Of a stretch of DNA of 64,000 bases, positions 51,930-59,169 are shown in pieces. The stretch's first letter is position 1; every line of letters starts with the position of its first letter. A program made the position numbers and the translations under genes. Under the pieces are notes generated by a model. It was not told where the DNA came from and ran no database searches. It worked only from the letters and a program-made list of their open reading frames with translations. Origin of the DNA: Halobacillus halophilus (GTDB lineage Bacteria > Bacillota > Bacilli > Bacillales > Halobacillaceae); assembly GCF_020171985.1 (NCBI RefSeq), contig NZ_JAIVAL010000002.1, forward strand, positions 186,001 through 250,000, in the 5' to 3' direction.

Positions 51930-51970
51930 TAAATATTCCTCCTCTATTTTTTTCCTCTCTCCTATTTACA

Positions 51971-51987
51971 TGCAAAAACCATGCCAA
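51971..51987 (-). promoter_or_regulatory. Sigma-54 promoter of yfcC-iadA
   Basis: Minus strand TTGGCATGGTTTTTGCA fits the -24/-12 consensus TTGGCAC-N5-TTGCA with one mismatch; GG and GC are separated by exactly 10 bp as required. Predicted start about 51960, giving a leader of about 30 nt that includes the GAGGAGG site. The activator gene lies divergently next to it. Confidence 0.82.
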
Positions 51988-51999
51988 CTCTGAATTCTG

Positions 52000-52029
52000 A
52001 ATATTTAAGTATTTCATTATGTAAATATT
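52000..52029. promoter_or_regulatory. Candidate activator site (inverted repeat)
   Basis: AATATTTA and TAAATATT, exact inverse complements 14 bp apart, between the sigma-54 promoter and the divergent regulator gene. This is close to the promoter for an enhancer; a role as UAS or autoregulatory site is inference. Confidence 0.4.
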
Positions 52030-52050
52030 GCTTATTTGGTTGTAATTGGG

Positions 52051-52059
52051 TGTTATAAT
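52051..52059 (+). promoter_or_regulatory. Extended -10 promoter of the regulator gene
   Basis: TGTTATAAT, an extended -10 (TGnTATAAT), 33 bp before the ATG at 52092; the -35 is not clear. Confidence 0.55.
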
Positions 52060-52091
52060 AATAAACAACAAAAACCAAAAGGAATGTTTCC

Positions 52092-54107
52092 ATGAAAAAT
52101 CATCTAACGCTGATAACAGGAACACCAGAAACTAAATTGACCCTGCATGAACAACTTGAAGATATATTAGGGGAATTTATTCAAATTTCAAGCTATGCCG
52201 TCGATGAGTATGTACCGGAGCAATTGAATGACAACCTTATCATTTTTTCCTCCTACTTGGTTGAAGAAGAAGCCTCTCCTAAGGTTTCACCTTCATCTCC
52301 CTGTATGACGGCACGCAGGACGATGAATTATCAGCACATTGACCGTTTATTTGAACTTGAGAAAGGAACTTCCGTCCTCTGCGTAAACGATACACGGCAA
52401 ATGGCGGAAGAAACAATCGATACTCTTAAGAAAATCGGGATGAATCACCTGTCCTACTCTCCCTACTATCCTGGTAAAAAGATTGAAAGAAACATTGAAA
52501 CGGCTATTACCCCGGGAGAGATTACTTTCGCACCTGCCTCCGTAAAAACGGTCATGGATATAGGGGTTCGATTAATTGATATCACTACTTTAATCGAGGT
52601 TCTGGACCATTTTGAACTAAAGCAGCAGCTGGGTGGCACAATTTCCAGCCGGTACACAGGTAAAATTATCGAACTTAGTAAAAAGCTAGCTGAGATGAAT
52701 CGACAGACCGAGTTATTGAACCATCACCTTCAACAGGTTGTGGATGGAGTAAATGACGGCGTTATGGCTATTGATCGCCACGGGAAGGTAACGGTCTTTA
52801 ATCCGTTTATTCAAGAATACAGCGGGTTATCAAGTACTCACGCCATAGGTAGAACACTGCCCCAGTTATTCAAAGATACGAAACTGCTTCAATTTCTAAC
52901 GAATCCGCAAGAAGAAGGCAAGTATTTTACGATCAATGGGTATAATCTGATGATCTACCGAGTGCAATGGGAAGAAAGCGATAACGTGATCTTCATTTTT
53001 AAGAATACGGATGAAACCATCAACATGGAGAAGGCTGCCCGTAAACAGCTCCTGAAGACAGGATATATCGCTAAACATTCCTTCGATCATATTCTGGGGA
53101 ACAGCCCCGCTATCCAGCAAGCCAAAAAAATAGCCAGGCAATTAGCCAGCACTGAACTGCCCGTATTGATTCAAGGAGAAAGCGGCACGGGCAAAGAATT
53201 ATTTGCTCACGCTCTTCACCACCATTCAGATCGAGTCTATGAACCTTTTCTTGCCGTAAACTTCAGTGCTCTGCCTGAAGATTTACTTGAAAGTGAATTA
53301 TTTGGATATGAAGAAGGATCCTTTACTGGAGCTAAAAAAGGCGGAAAGAAAGGATTATTTGAACAGGCGGATGGAGGCACGATCTTCCTGGATGAGATTG
53401 GAGACATCAGCTTAAAACTGCAGGCAAGACTACTGAGAGTTATTCAGGAGATGGAAATCAGGAAAATTGGCGGCACTAAAACAATCCCTATTAACGTGAG
53501 AATTATTGCTGCAACGAATAAAAATTTATTGGACTTAATAGAAAAAGGAGAATTCAGAGAAGATTTATTTCACCGGCTGAAAGTGCTTTTTTTAACAGTG
53601 CCTCCTTTAAGGGAACGCAAAGCCGATATACCTGCGCTTGTAAGACAATTTTTACAGGAGAATCAATTACAAGATCAGCAGTTTGATCCAGCTTTAATGA
53701 ATGAACTAATCCGTTATAACTGGTACGGAAATATTCGAGAATTAAAGAATACTATCTCCTATCTGATCACCGTATCCGATCAGCCCGTGATCACCATGGC
53801 AGACTTACCAGGTAAAGAGTTCTTCCAGAAACCGAAGGCAGACTCCTCTGCTTCTTCAGAGAGTGTGATGGATGAGAGACTAAACCACGCCATTTTGAGG
53901 GTAGTGAAGGATTTGAATGACTCATTCACCAATGCCAGCCGGAGAAAAATCTACGAGAAACTCGATCACAGCACCCTTTCATTATCAGAACAGCAAATTA
54001 GAAGAGTGCTCGAGAACTTGAAATCTCGTGGATATGTAACGCTTAAACGCGGACGCTCCGGCACTCAAATCACCCCTGAAGGACTTGCCTTCTTATTAAA
54101 TTCTTAA
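52092..54107 (+). CDS. Sigma-54-dependent activator (PAS/AAA+)
   Basis: Bacterial enhancer-binding protein of 671 aa that opens sigma-54 promoters by ATP hydrolysis. The N-terminal 190 residues resemble the PrpR_N sensory domain, followed by a PAS domain (VNDGVMAIDRHGKVTVFNPF), then the AAA+ domain with Walker A GESGTGKE at 362 and the sigma-54 contact motif GSFTGA at 409-414, and Walker B GGTIFLDEIGD. The C-terminus (SEQQIRRVLENLKSRGYVTL) looks like a winged helix, not the usual Fis HTH. Divergent from yfcC-iadA, which it probably activates. Confidence 0.88.
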   Translation: MKNHLTLITGTPETKLTLHEQLEDILGEFIQISSYAVDEYVPEQLNDNLIIFSSYLVEEEASPKVSPSSPCMTARRTMNYQHIDRLFELEKGTSVLCVNDTRQMAEETIDTLKKIGMNHLSYSPYYPGKKIERNIETAITPGEITFAPASVKTVMDIGVRLIDITTLIEVLDHFELKQQLGGTISSRYTGKIIELSKKLAEMNRQTELLNHHLQQVVDGVNDGVMAIDRHGKVTVFNPFIQEYSGLSSTHAIGRTLPQLFKDTKLLQFLTNPQEEGKYFTINGYNLMIYRVQWEESDNVIFIFKNTDETINMEKAARKQLLKTGYIAKHSFDHILGNSPAIQQAKKIARQLASTELPVLIQGESGTGKELFAHALHHHSDRVYEPFLAVNFSALPEDLLESELFGYEEGSFTGAKKGGKKGLFEQADGGTIFLDEIGDISLKLQARLLRVIQEMEIRKIGGTKTIPINVRIIAATNKNLLDLIEKGEFREDLFHRLKVLFLTVPPLRERKADIPALVRQFLQENQLQDQQFDPALMNELIRYNWYGNIRELKNTISYLITVSDQPVITMADLPGKEFFQKPKADSSASSESVMDERLNHAILRVVKDLNDSFTNASRRKIYEKLDHSTLSLSEQQIRRVLENLKSRGYVTLKRGRSGTQITPEGLAFLLNS

Positions 54108-54145
54108 CTCTATTAAATCTTTGGAGTGAATCTTACAGATAAGAT

Positions 54146-54290
54146 CCCGTTTGTTGAAGACTTGATTTCGTGATGTTTGTTGATCAGAAGGTCCTGCGAG
54201 GGATTTTCGCTTTCCGGGGCACCCCTCCCCTATATTAAGTAACGGACCCAAGATATCTCGGAACTGAGTCTTACACAATTTGGCCCAATT
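54146..54290. repeat. Short dispersed repeat with terminal inverted repeats, locus f
   Basis: About 145 bp from CCCGTTTGTTGAAGACTTGA to CTGAGTCTTACACAATTTGG. The two ends are imperfect inverted copies; the centre has CTTTCCGGGGCACCCC and AACGGACCC. This is a compact MITE-like form of the family. It fills most of the gap between 54107 and 54381; an AAGGAGG ribosome site ends that gap. Confidence 0.75.
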
Positions 54291-54380
54291 ATGGAGGGGT
54301 TCGTGCGCCGTGTTCCTTCTCCCTAACAAATGATATACTAAGGATATTATTCGACAAGTTTCAAAGGAGGACCTGAGAAG

Positions 54381-55019
54381 GTGAAGTTTCTAAAGCGAAA
54401 ACCATCTAAAACATTTTATGAAATTTTCATGGTCCTCCTTGCTGGACTTTCGGTGGCCACTATATGGCAGGAAACAGGTTACAATAGTATTATTGTCTGG
54501 AGTACGTGGGGGATTTTTTTCGTAGACTTTCTCTACAGGCTTTATAAAAGTGAAAGTAAATGGGGCTTCGTTAAGAAACATCCATTTATCGTAATTGCAG
54601 CCATACCGCTCGATGCTATTTTTCAGTTCGCCAGGGTAGCGCGTATTCTTCACTTACTTCGACTCAAATCGATTACGAAGTATTATACTCTGCCTTTTAT
54701 CCGTTTTTTAAAAAAACAGCACCTGCTTTTAGTTACCGGGTTCACGTTTGTGCTCATTTTTCTATTAATCATTCCTTTAAATTTGATAGAAAACGGATTG
54801 GATTCTTATAGTGACGCCTGGTTCACAGCTATCCTTTCTCTTACATTCTTCGGAAGATCCGGGTTTGAACCTGAAACGGCCGGGGGCTATACGATTATCG
54901 TCATCTTTACGATTCTTGGGGTTATTATCCACGGACTTGTGATCAGCACAGCTTTTGATTACATCGTTCACTCTTCTCTTTTTAAATCCATAAAAAATAA
55001 ATTAGTCAATCACAAATAG
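54381..55019 (+). CDS. Voltage-gated-channel-like membrane protein
   Basis: A 212-aa protein with the plan of a six-helix ion channel: helices in the N-terminal 110 residues, a basic S4-like segment (RVARILHLLRLKSI), an S5-type helix LVTGFTFVLIFLLIIPL, a pore-loop-like segment YSDAWFTAILSLTFFGRSGF, and a final helix TIIVIFTILGVIIHGLVIST. The position of the K+ filter TVGYGD reads TFFGRSGFEP, so potassium selectivity is not supported. Start GTG at 54381 with GGAGG 10 nt upstream. Function unknown. Confidence 0.75.
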   Translation: MKFLKRKPSKTFYEIFMVLLAGLSVATIWQETGYNSIIVWSTWGIFFVDFLYRLYKSESKWGFVKKHPFIVIAAIPLDAIFQFARVARILHLLRLKSITKYYTLPFIRFLKKQHLLLVTGFTFVLIFLLIIPLNLIENGLDSYSDAWFTAILSLTFFGRSGFEPETAGGYTIIVIFTILGVIIHGLVISTAFDYIVHSSLFKSIKNKLVNHK

Positions 55020-55054
55020 ACTCTTCCTGATTTAAAGGAGGAGTTTATTTTTTG
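55018..55054 (+). terminator. Terminator of the channel-like gene
   Basis: ACTCTTCCT/AGGAGGAGT stem with a 7-nt loop, then TTATTTTTT. Confidence 0.7.
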
Positions 55055-55160
55055 GTTTCCAGAGGAATAGAATCTGTGTGCCATAACCGATCTCCGGTAG
55101 TTTAAGAAATGGGTAAAAAAGGAATATGACGTATGTATCCTATTTAACGGAGGTGCCATT

Positions 55161-55364
55161 ATGGCTGAACAAGATAAGCGCAAACAAGAAAGAGATCAGA
55201 GTTTTGAAGAGAAATTAGAAAAAGAAAAATTAATTGATGGCATGCCCACAGAAGAAATAAAAAAAGAAGAACGAGAACAGGAAAAAGGCGAAAAGTCTAA
55301 AAATGATTCGCTTACAGAAGAACAATATAATGAAGATCTTCGAAATAAAGACAAAAAAGATTAA
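55161..55364 (+). CDS. Small highly charged protein
   Basis: A 67-aa very hydrophilic protein rich in Lys, Glu and Asp (EEKLEKEKLIDGMPTEEIKK, EEREQEKGEKSK). It is likely unstructured or a coiled coil; no family recognised. GGAGGTGCC precedes the ATG. It lies 13 bp before the quinone oxidoreductase-like gene, so they may share a transcript. Confidence 0.65.
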   Translation: MAEQDKRKQERDQSFEEKLEKEKLIDGMPTEEIKKEEREQEKGEKSKNDSLTEEQYNEDLRNKDKKD

Positions 55365-55377
55365 ATGAGGTGTAAAG

Positions 55378-56379
55378 ATGACAACCTTTCAAGCCTATAA
55401 GATCGATAAAGATGGAGACACAATAAAAGGAAGGATGGAAAATCTTTCAGCCAAAGATCTTCCATCCAGTGATGTGTTAATCAAGGTTCACTACTCCAGC
55501 GTGAATTTCAAAGACGGCATGGTTTCTCAGCCTGATAACGCCCTTGTGAAGGATTACCCTATTATCCCCGGAATTGACCTGGCCGGTGAAGTGGTCCGCT
55601 CACGTGATGAACGGTTCAAAGAAGGCGATCAAGTCATTGCCACAAGTTATGAAATTGGAGTATCGCATGATGGTGGCTTCAGCCAGTATGCCAGCATTCC
55701 TGCTGACTGGATTGTTCCTCTTCCCGACGGTCTGACACTTGAAGAGTCCATGATTTATGGAACGGCAGGTTTCACTGCAGCACTGTCGGTCTATCGCCTT
55801 GAGCAAAATGGTCTTACTCCTGATCAGGGCCCGGTACTCGTTACAGGTGCGACCGGCGGTGTAGGAAGTATGGCCGTAGCCATGCTTGCTAAGCGCGGAT
55901 ATGCCGTGCATGCAAGTACAGGAAGTGAAGAACACACCGAATACTTAAAAGATCTGGGTGCTGATAAAGTACTTTCCAGAGAAGATGTTTATAATGGCAA
56001 AATCAAAGCACTAGCAAAGCAGGAATGGGCTGCTGCCGTCGATCCCGTCGGCGGCGAACCGCTAGCTTCAGTTCTTAGCAAACTCCAGTACAATGGAGCA
56101 GCTGCAGTGAGCGGTTTAACTGCGGGCGTTAATGTGCCTACACAAGTTTATCCTTTCATACTTCGGGGAATTAGTCTCCTAGGCATTGATTCCGTATATT
56201 GTCCAATGGAAACTCGGAAAAAGGTATGGCATCGAATGGCGAACGACTTAAAAACCAAAGAAGTATTTAATCGCATGAAAGTAGTTATTTCTTTGGATGA
56301 AGTCGAGGAGAAATTACATCAGATTCTTAAAGGTGAAACAAGAGGCCGTACGATAATTAAGTTGCAAGATGACGAATAG
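55378..56379 (+). CDS. Zinc-free MDR oxidoreductase, YhdH/YhfP (acrylyl-CoA reductase-like)
   Basis: NADPH-dependent oxidoreductase of 333 aa. The N-terminal MDR domain (SSVNFKDGMVSQPDNALVKD followed by YPIIPGIDLAGEVV) lacks zinc-binding cysteines; the Rossmann part has VLVTGATGGVGSMAVAMLAK. The short stretch LLGIDSVYCPMETRKKVWHR is characteristic of the YhdH/AcuI/YhfP subfamily. Substrate is probably an alpha,beta-unsaturated carbonyl or quinone. Starts 13 bp after the small charged gene. Confidence 0.87.
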   Translation: MTTFQAYKIDKDGDTIKGRMENLSAKDLPSSDVLIKVHYSSVNFKDGMVSQPDNALVKDYPIIPGIDLAGEVVRSRDERFKEGDQVIATSYEIGVSHDGGFSQYASIPADWIVPLPDGLTLEESMIYGTAGFTAALSVYRLEQNGLTPDQGPVLVTGATGGVGSMAVAMLAKRGYAVHASTGSEEHTEYLKDLGADKVLSREDVYNGKIKALAKQEWAAAVDPVGGEPLASVLSKLQYNGAAAVSGLTAGVNVPTQVYPFILRGISLLGIDSVYCPMETRKKVWHRMANDLKTKEVFNRMKVVISLDEVEEKLHQILKGETRGRTIIKLQDDE

Positions 56380-56404
56380 GTAGTTGCATTCAAAACGCAC
56401 CGGA

Positions 56405-56433
56405 TTGACAAACGTATCCTTGAATACTATAAT
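56405..56433 (+). promoter_or_regulatory. Consensus sigma-A promoter of the ncRNA unit
   Basis: TTGACA (56405-56410), exactly 17 bp, TATAAT (56428-56433). Both hexamers are perfect. The expected start is near 56440. Confidence 0.85.
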
Positions 56434-56439
56434 AATTAA

Positions 56440-56738
56440 TTAGTGCCTTAGAAAAGGCAACTCGGAAAATGAAAGAGTGATATGTATGAGACTGGCATTC
56501 TGCTACGTTTTGATACGACTTAATCACACTGGATCAGCTTCGGAGCTGTAAGGATGCAATAGAGGTAGGGATTGCGTCGTTTAAGTTGATAAAACTACCA
56601 TGTAGAACTAATCAACCGCGGCAAAGGTTGGGATTCAACAACCAACGCTTGTAATTTAAAAAAACAAGTTTAAGAAAACTTTATTTTTTCCGATGTAACA
56701 CAAAAGCGGGTCAGACGACGGTCTGATCCGCTTTTTCC
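56440..56738 (+). ncRNA. Candidate structured non-coding RNA, about 300 nt
   Basis: Promoter-to-terminator unit with no convincing ORF. Readable stems, in order: GCCTT/AAGGC (56445-56458); GTGAT/ATCAC (56477-56481 with 56523-56527); CAGCT/AGCTG (56535-56548); GATGCAAT/ATTGCGTC (56553-56560, 56571-56578) with loop AGAGGTAGGG; GTTGAT/ATCAAC (56585-56590, 56611-56616) enclosing CTAC-CAT-GTAG; GGTTG/CAACC (56626-56643); CTTGT/ACAAG (56648-56668). The loop GGTAG (56564-56568) can pair with CTACC (56595-56599), a pseudoknot competing with the local hairpin. A 21-codon frame from an ATG at 56484 has no good ribosome site. It is not tmRNA, RNase P, SRP or a riboswitch I know. Confidence 0.7.
56702..56736 (+). 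terminator. Terminator of the ncRNA unit
   Basis: AAAAGCGGGTCAGAC/GTCTGATCCGCTTTTT with the 4-nt loop GACG and a T-run. Strong rho-independent form. Confidence 0.9.
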
Positions 56739-56808
56739 AATTTAAAAAGGTTTATCTTATATAGCTAATGGTAATATAACTCGTATAGAAATAGAAGGAG
56801 GTACGAAC

Positions 56809-57204
56809 ATGGCTGAATTCACAAATCGGTTAGAACCAGAAGAAGTCCGCTTCTTAATGGATTTCTCTGAGCTGAAGGATTTTGTTACTGAAATATTGGG
56901 TGAGGCTAACGATCTAGTTAACGTGGAGATAGATTATGATGAAATTGAAGAACCAGGCGGTACGACCACTACCCGTCCTATGGTTAAACTGCAAGAAATC
57001 AGCAGTCTTACAGAAGAAGATCGTCATAAGATTCTCTCATCTGGATTATCCATTGACCGGGAACCCTTCGATAATGGAGATCACGCTATGGAACGAATTT
57101 TCGGAACTTCCTATACTGTCCTGGAAGCTACTAGTGATGCAGACGGGAATTTCTTCACAATAGAAATGCCTTTCCGCAGCTATATAGAAGAAACCAGATC
57201 CTAG
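56809..57204 (+). CDS. Hypothetical acidic protein, 131 aa
   Basis: Soluble acidic protein (starting MAEFTNRLEPEEVRFLMDFS) with no recognised domain. GGAGG lies 7 nt before the ATG. It follows the ncRNA unit but beyond its strong terminator, so it is probably transcribed separately. It ends 9 bp before its own terminator, which supports a real gene. Confidence 0.7.
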   Translation: MAEFTNRLEPEEVRFLMDFSELKDFVTEILGEANDLVNVEIDYDEIEEPGGTTTTRPMVKLQEISSLTEEDRHKILSSGLSIDREPFDNGDHAMERIFGTSYTVLEATSDADGNFFTIEMPFRSYIEETRS

Positions 57205-57209
57205 TATCA

Positions 57210-57255
57210 AAAAACCAGCTTGAGAAAGCCTGTTGCTTTTTCGAGCTGGTTTTTA
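57210..57255 (+). terminator. Terminator shared with ywbE
   Basis: AAAAACCAGCT/AGCTGGTTTTT with an inner GAAAGC/GCTTTTTC stem, usable from both sides. Confidence 0.82.
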
Positions 57256-57262
57256 GTATCGT

Positions 57263-57457
57263 TTACGTATGAATATTCTTTACACGGCCGACCTGTCCAT
57301 CTTCCAGTCGGACTTTAATTCCATGAGGATGGGAAGGCGACTTCGTCAATAAATCTTTCACAATCCCTCTGGTCACATTCCCACTTCTCTGATCTTTTTT
57401 TAGTACGATATCTACCTCTAAACCCGGCTTAATATCACTTCGCTTCTGTCCGTTCAT
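57263..57457 (-). CDS. ywbE: YwbE-family protein
   Basis: A 64-aa protein with the conserved core RSDIKPGLEVDIVLKKDQRS followed by GNVTRGIVKDLLTKSP and HPHGIKVRLEDGQVGRV. This is the full length of the YwbE family; function unknown, though the fold is likely a small beta-barrel. GGAGG precedes the ATG. Convergent with the 131-aa gene. Confidence 0.88.
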   Translation of the reverse strand: MNGQKRSDIKPGLEVDIVLKKDQRSGNVTRGIVKDLLTKSPSHPHGIKVRLEDGQVGRVKNIHT

Positions 57458-57552
57458 GGTTCATCCTCCCTCTATCATCGTCTACCTATCATACCATATT
57501 TCCATACAAAAAGAGCACCCCGGGAAAGGGTACTCTAGTAAGACTCTCTAAT

Positions 57553-57765
57553 TTATTCAGAATAAGAATATTGATTCTGGATCGTGCCATCCTGCTTATG
57601 GATAATTGCACTTGTACCTTTATTCTGAGCAATCTCTTTTGCTCTGTTAATCGCATCCTGTTTATTTTCATAAACCTTCGTTGGTTGATCGGCACCTTCT
57701 GCCTTCACAGCCCAACCATCTTCGTGAGCTACTACATGTTCGGATTGATTTTTACTATCTGCCAT
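57553..57765 (-). CDS. DUF2188-domain protein
   Basis: A 70-aa protein, essentially one DUF2188 domain: HVVAHEDGWAVKAEGADQPT, KQDAINRAKEIAQNKGTSAI and IHKQDGTIQ. Function unknown. AGGAGG lies 7 nt before the ATG. It lies downstream of a larger DUF2188 gene on the same strand, 66 bp apart, and the two domains are closely similar, suggesting local duplication. Confidence 0.82.
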   Translation of the reverse strand: MADSKNQSEHVVAHEDGWAVKAEGADQPTKVYENKQDAINRAKEIAQNKGTSAIIHKQDGTIQNQYSYSE

Positions 57766-57831
57766 TGCAATACCTCCTAATTATTGTATTAATTGGTATA
57801 TATCACTGAACTCTTTGCCTTAAACCTCTTT

Positions 57832-58287
57832 TTAATAATCCTTTCTTTCTTGGATACTTCCATCCTTCTTATGGATAATCACTTGAGTTCCTTTGTTTTC
57901 CGCTACCTCTTTAGCACGGGAAACAGCTTCTTCTTTTTTCTCATAAACATTGGATGGTTTCTTTGCATCTTCTGCCTGAACAGCCCACCCATCTTCATGA
58001 GGCACCACGTGCTCCCCTTTATCTAATAGCTCAGGGCGGCTTTCATACTGCTGATCGTCCTGGTCTCTGCTTTGTAATTCATCATCACCCATCTGCTTCG
58101 CTTCATTGATTTCATCTTTTGTTGCATTCTCATACCATTCCTTAGCCTGTTCAGTTGCAATCGGAATGGCCCTTCCTTCATCATATCCTTCATCGAGCAT
58201 AGCATTTGCGATATCAATTGCTTTCTTTTTTACTGGCGTATCCAAATTTTTCAAAGAGCTAGGATAATCATTCATATTCCAAGGCAT
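57832..58287 (-). CDS. DUF2188 protein with N-terminal extension
   Basis: A 151-aa protein. The first 55 residues (MPWNMNDYPSSLKNLDTPVK followed by KKAIDIANAMLDEGYDEGRA) form a ChaB-like helical domain; after an acidic linker, the C-terminal DUF2188 domain reads HVVPHEDGWAVQAEDAKKPS to VIIHKKDGSIQ. AAGGAGGGC precedes the ATG. A GTTTAC-N14-CGGTAA pair upstream loosely resembles a sigma-B promoter, which would fit a stress role, but this is weak. Confidence 0.8.
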   Translation of the reverse strand: MPWNMNDYPSSLKNLDTPVKKKAIDIANAMLDEGYDEGRAIPIATEQAKEWYENATKDEINEAKQMGDDELQSRDQDDQQYESRPELLDKGEHVVPHEDGWAVQAEDAKKPSNVYEKKEEAVSRAKEVAENKGTQVIIHKKDGSIQERKDY

Positions 58288-58402
58288 CGTGCGCCCTCCT
58301 TTTAACCAATGATATAATTATATTTACCGCATTCCGCTTTTCTGTAAACGAAAATAACTTCTTAACCCCCTAAAATTTTGAAGAATAAATGTCTATTCAA
58401 AG

Positions 58403-58440
58403 GGAATAGTTTAATAGGATAGGTGAAGGAATAGTTTAAT
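58403..58440. promoter_or_regulatory. 13-bp direct repeat upstream of pxpB
   Basis: GGAATAGTTTAAT occurs at 58403-58415 and 58428-58440, immediately upstream of the pxpB ribosome site. Starts are 25 bp apart. Could be a regulator site; no regulator gene is adjacent. Confidence 0.45.
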
Positions 58441-58455
58441 TAAGGAGGCTTACTG

Positions 58456-59169
58456 ATGAACTACGAATTTCAACCTCTTGGAGATCAGGCAGTTGTCATT
58501 GATCTAGGAAATGAGATTTCACAAGCAATTCATGAAGAAGTACAGTCGATTTCGAATTTATTAGACGAACATCAACCAGAGTGGATCATCGAGTACATAC
58601 CAGCATTTACTAATATAACCATTCTATACAGTCCTTTTTTAGTCTATCAGCAGATAAAGCAAACGGAGACCCTCCCCTACGACTGGGTGTGTGCCCAATT
58701 AAGACAAATGCTCACACAGAACAAGCGCGAAAAAGTACCTGAACCTCGTACGATTGAAATACCTGTCTGTTATGGAGGGGATTACGGTCCTGATTTAGCC
58801 AATGTGTCCAAGTACACGGGCCTTAAAGAAGATGAAGTGATCAAAAAACACATGAACGGAGATTATATTGTGTACATGATCGGATTTGCTCCAGGCTTTC
58901 CTTACATTGGTGGAATGGACGAGACCATTTCCACTCCTAGAAGGGATGATCCAAGGCTTGAAATTCCTGCCGGATCCGTAGGAATTGCTGGAAGTCAAAC
59001 AGGAGTTTATCCGATTACTACACCGGGAGGGTGGCAATTAATTGGGCAGACTCCTCTGCCGTTATTTCAGCCTGAAGAAGACCCTCCTTCTCTTTTGCAA
59101 CCAGGGGATAAAATTAAATTTACGTCCATTTCAGAAAAAGAGTACCTCGCAATTAAGGAGGATAAATGA
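58456..59169 (+). CDS. pxpB: 5-oxoprolinase subunit B
   Basis: Subunit of the ATP-dependent 5-oxoprolinase PxpABC, which opens 5-oxoproline to glutamate. The KipI-type signature is YMIGFAPGFPYIGGMDETIS, followed by EIPAGSVGIAGSQTGVYPI and PGGWQLIGQTPL. Length 237 aa, as usual. AAGGAGG lies 8 nt before the ATG. First gene of pxpB-pxpC-pxpA; its stop overlaps pxpC by one base. In B. subtilis this protein (KipI) also inhibits a sporulation kinase. Confidence 0.93.
   Translation: MNYEFQPLGDQAVVIDLGNEISQAIHEEVQSISNLLDEHQPEWIIEYIPAFTNITILYSPFLVYQQIKQTETLPYDWVCAQLRQMLTQNKREKVPEPRTIEIPVCYGGDYGPDLANVSKYTGLKEDEVIKKHMNGDYIVYMIGFAPGFPYIGGMDETISTPRRDDPRLEIPAGSVGIAGSQTGVYPITTPGGWQLIGQTPLPLFQPEEDPPSLLQPGDKIKFTSISEKEYLAIKEDK

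Noticed and set aside
51922-52125. 67-codon minus-strand frame across the yfcC promoter
   Set aside because: It covers the sigma-54 promoter and the start of the regulator gene, both better explained as control region and coding region.
56484-56549. 21-codon frame (MRLAFCYVLIRLNHTGSASEL) inside the ncRNA unit
   Set aside because: No Shine-Dalgarno at proper distance and it crosses predicted stems; kept only as a remote leader-peptide possibility.
56440-56738. ncRNA unit considered as tmRNA, RNase P RNA, SRP RNA or a known riboswitch
   Set aside because: None of the invariant sequences I know for these (tmRNA acceptor ends, RNase P GAGGAAAGTCC, SRP GGAAGCAGC-type core, common aptamer cores) is seen.
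57489-57695. 68-codon minus-strand frame overlapping the DUF2188 gene
   Set aside because: Out-of-frame shadow of the clear DUF2188 gene at 57553-57765.
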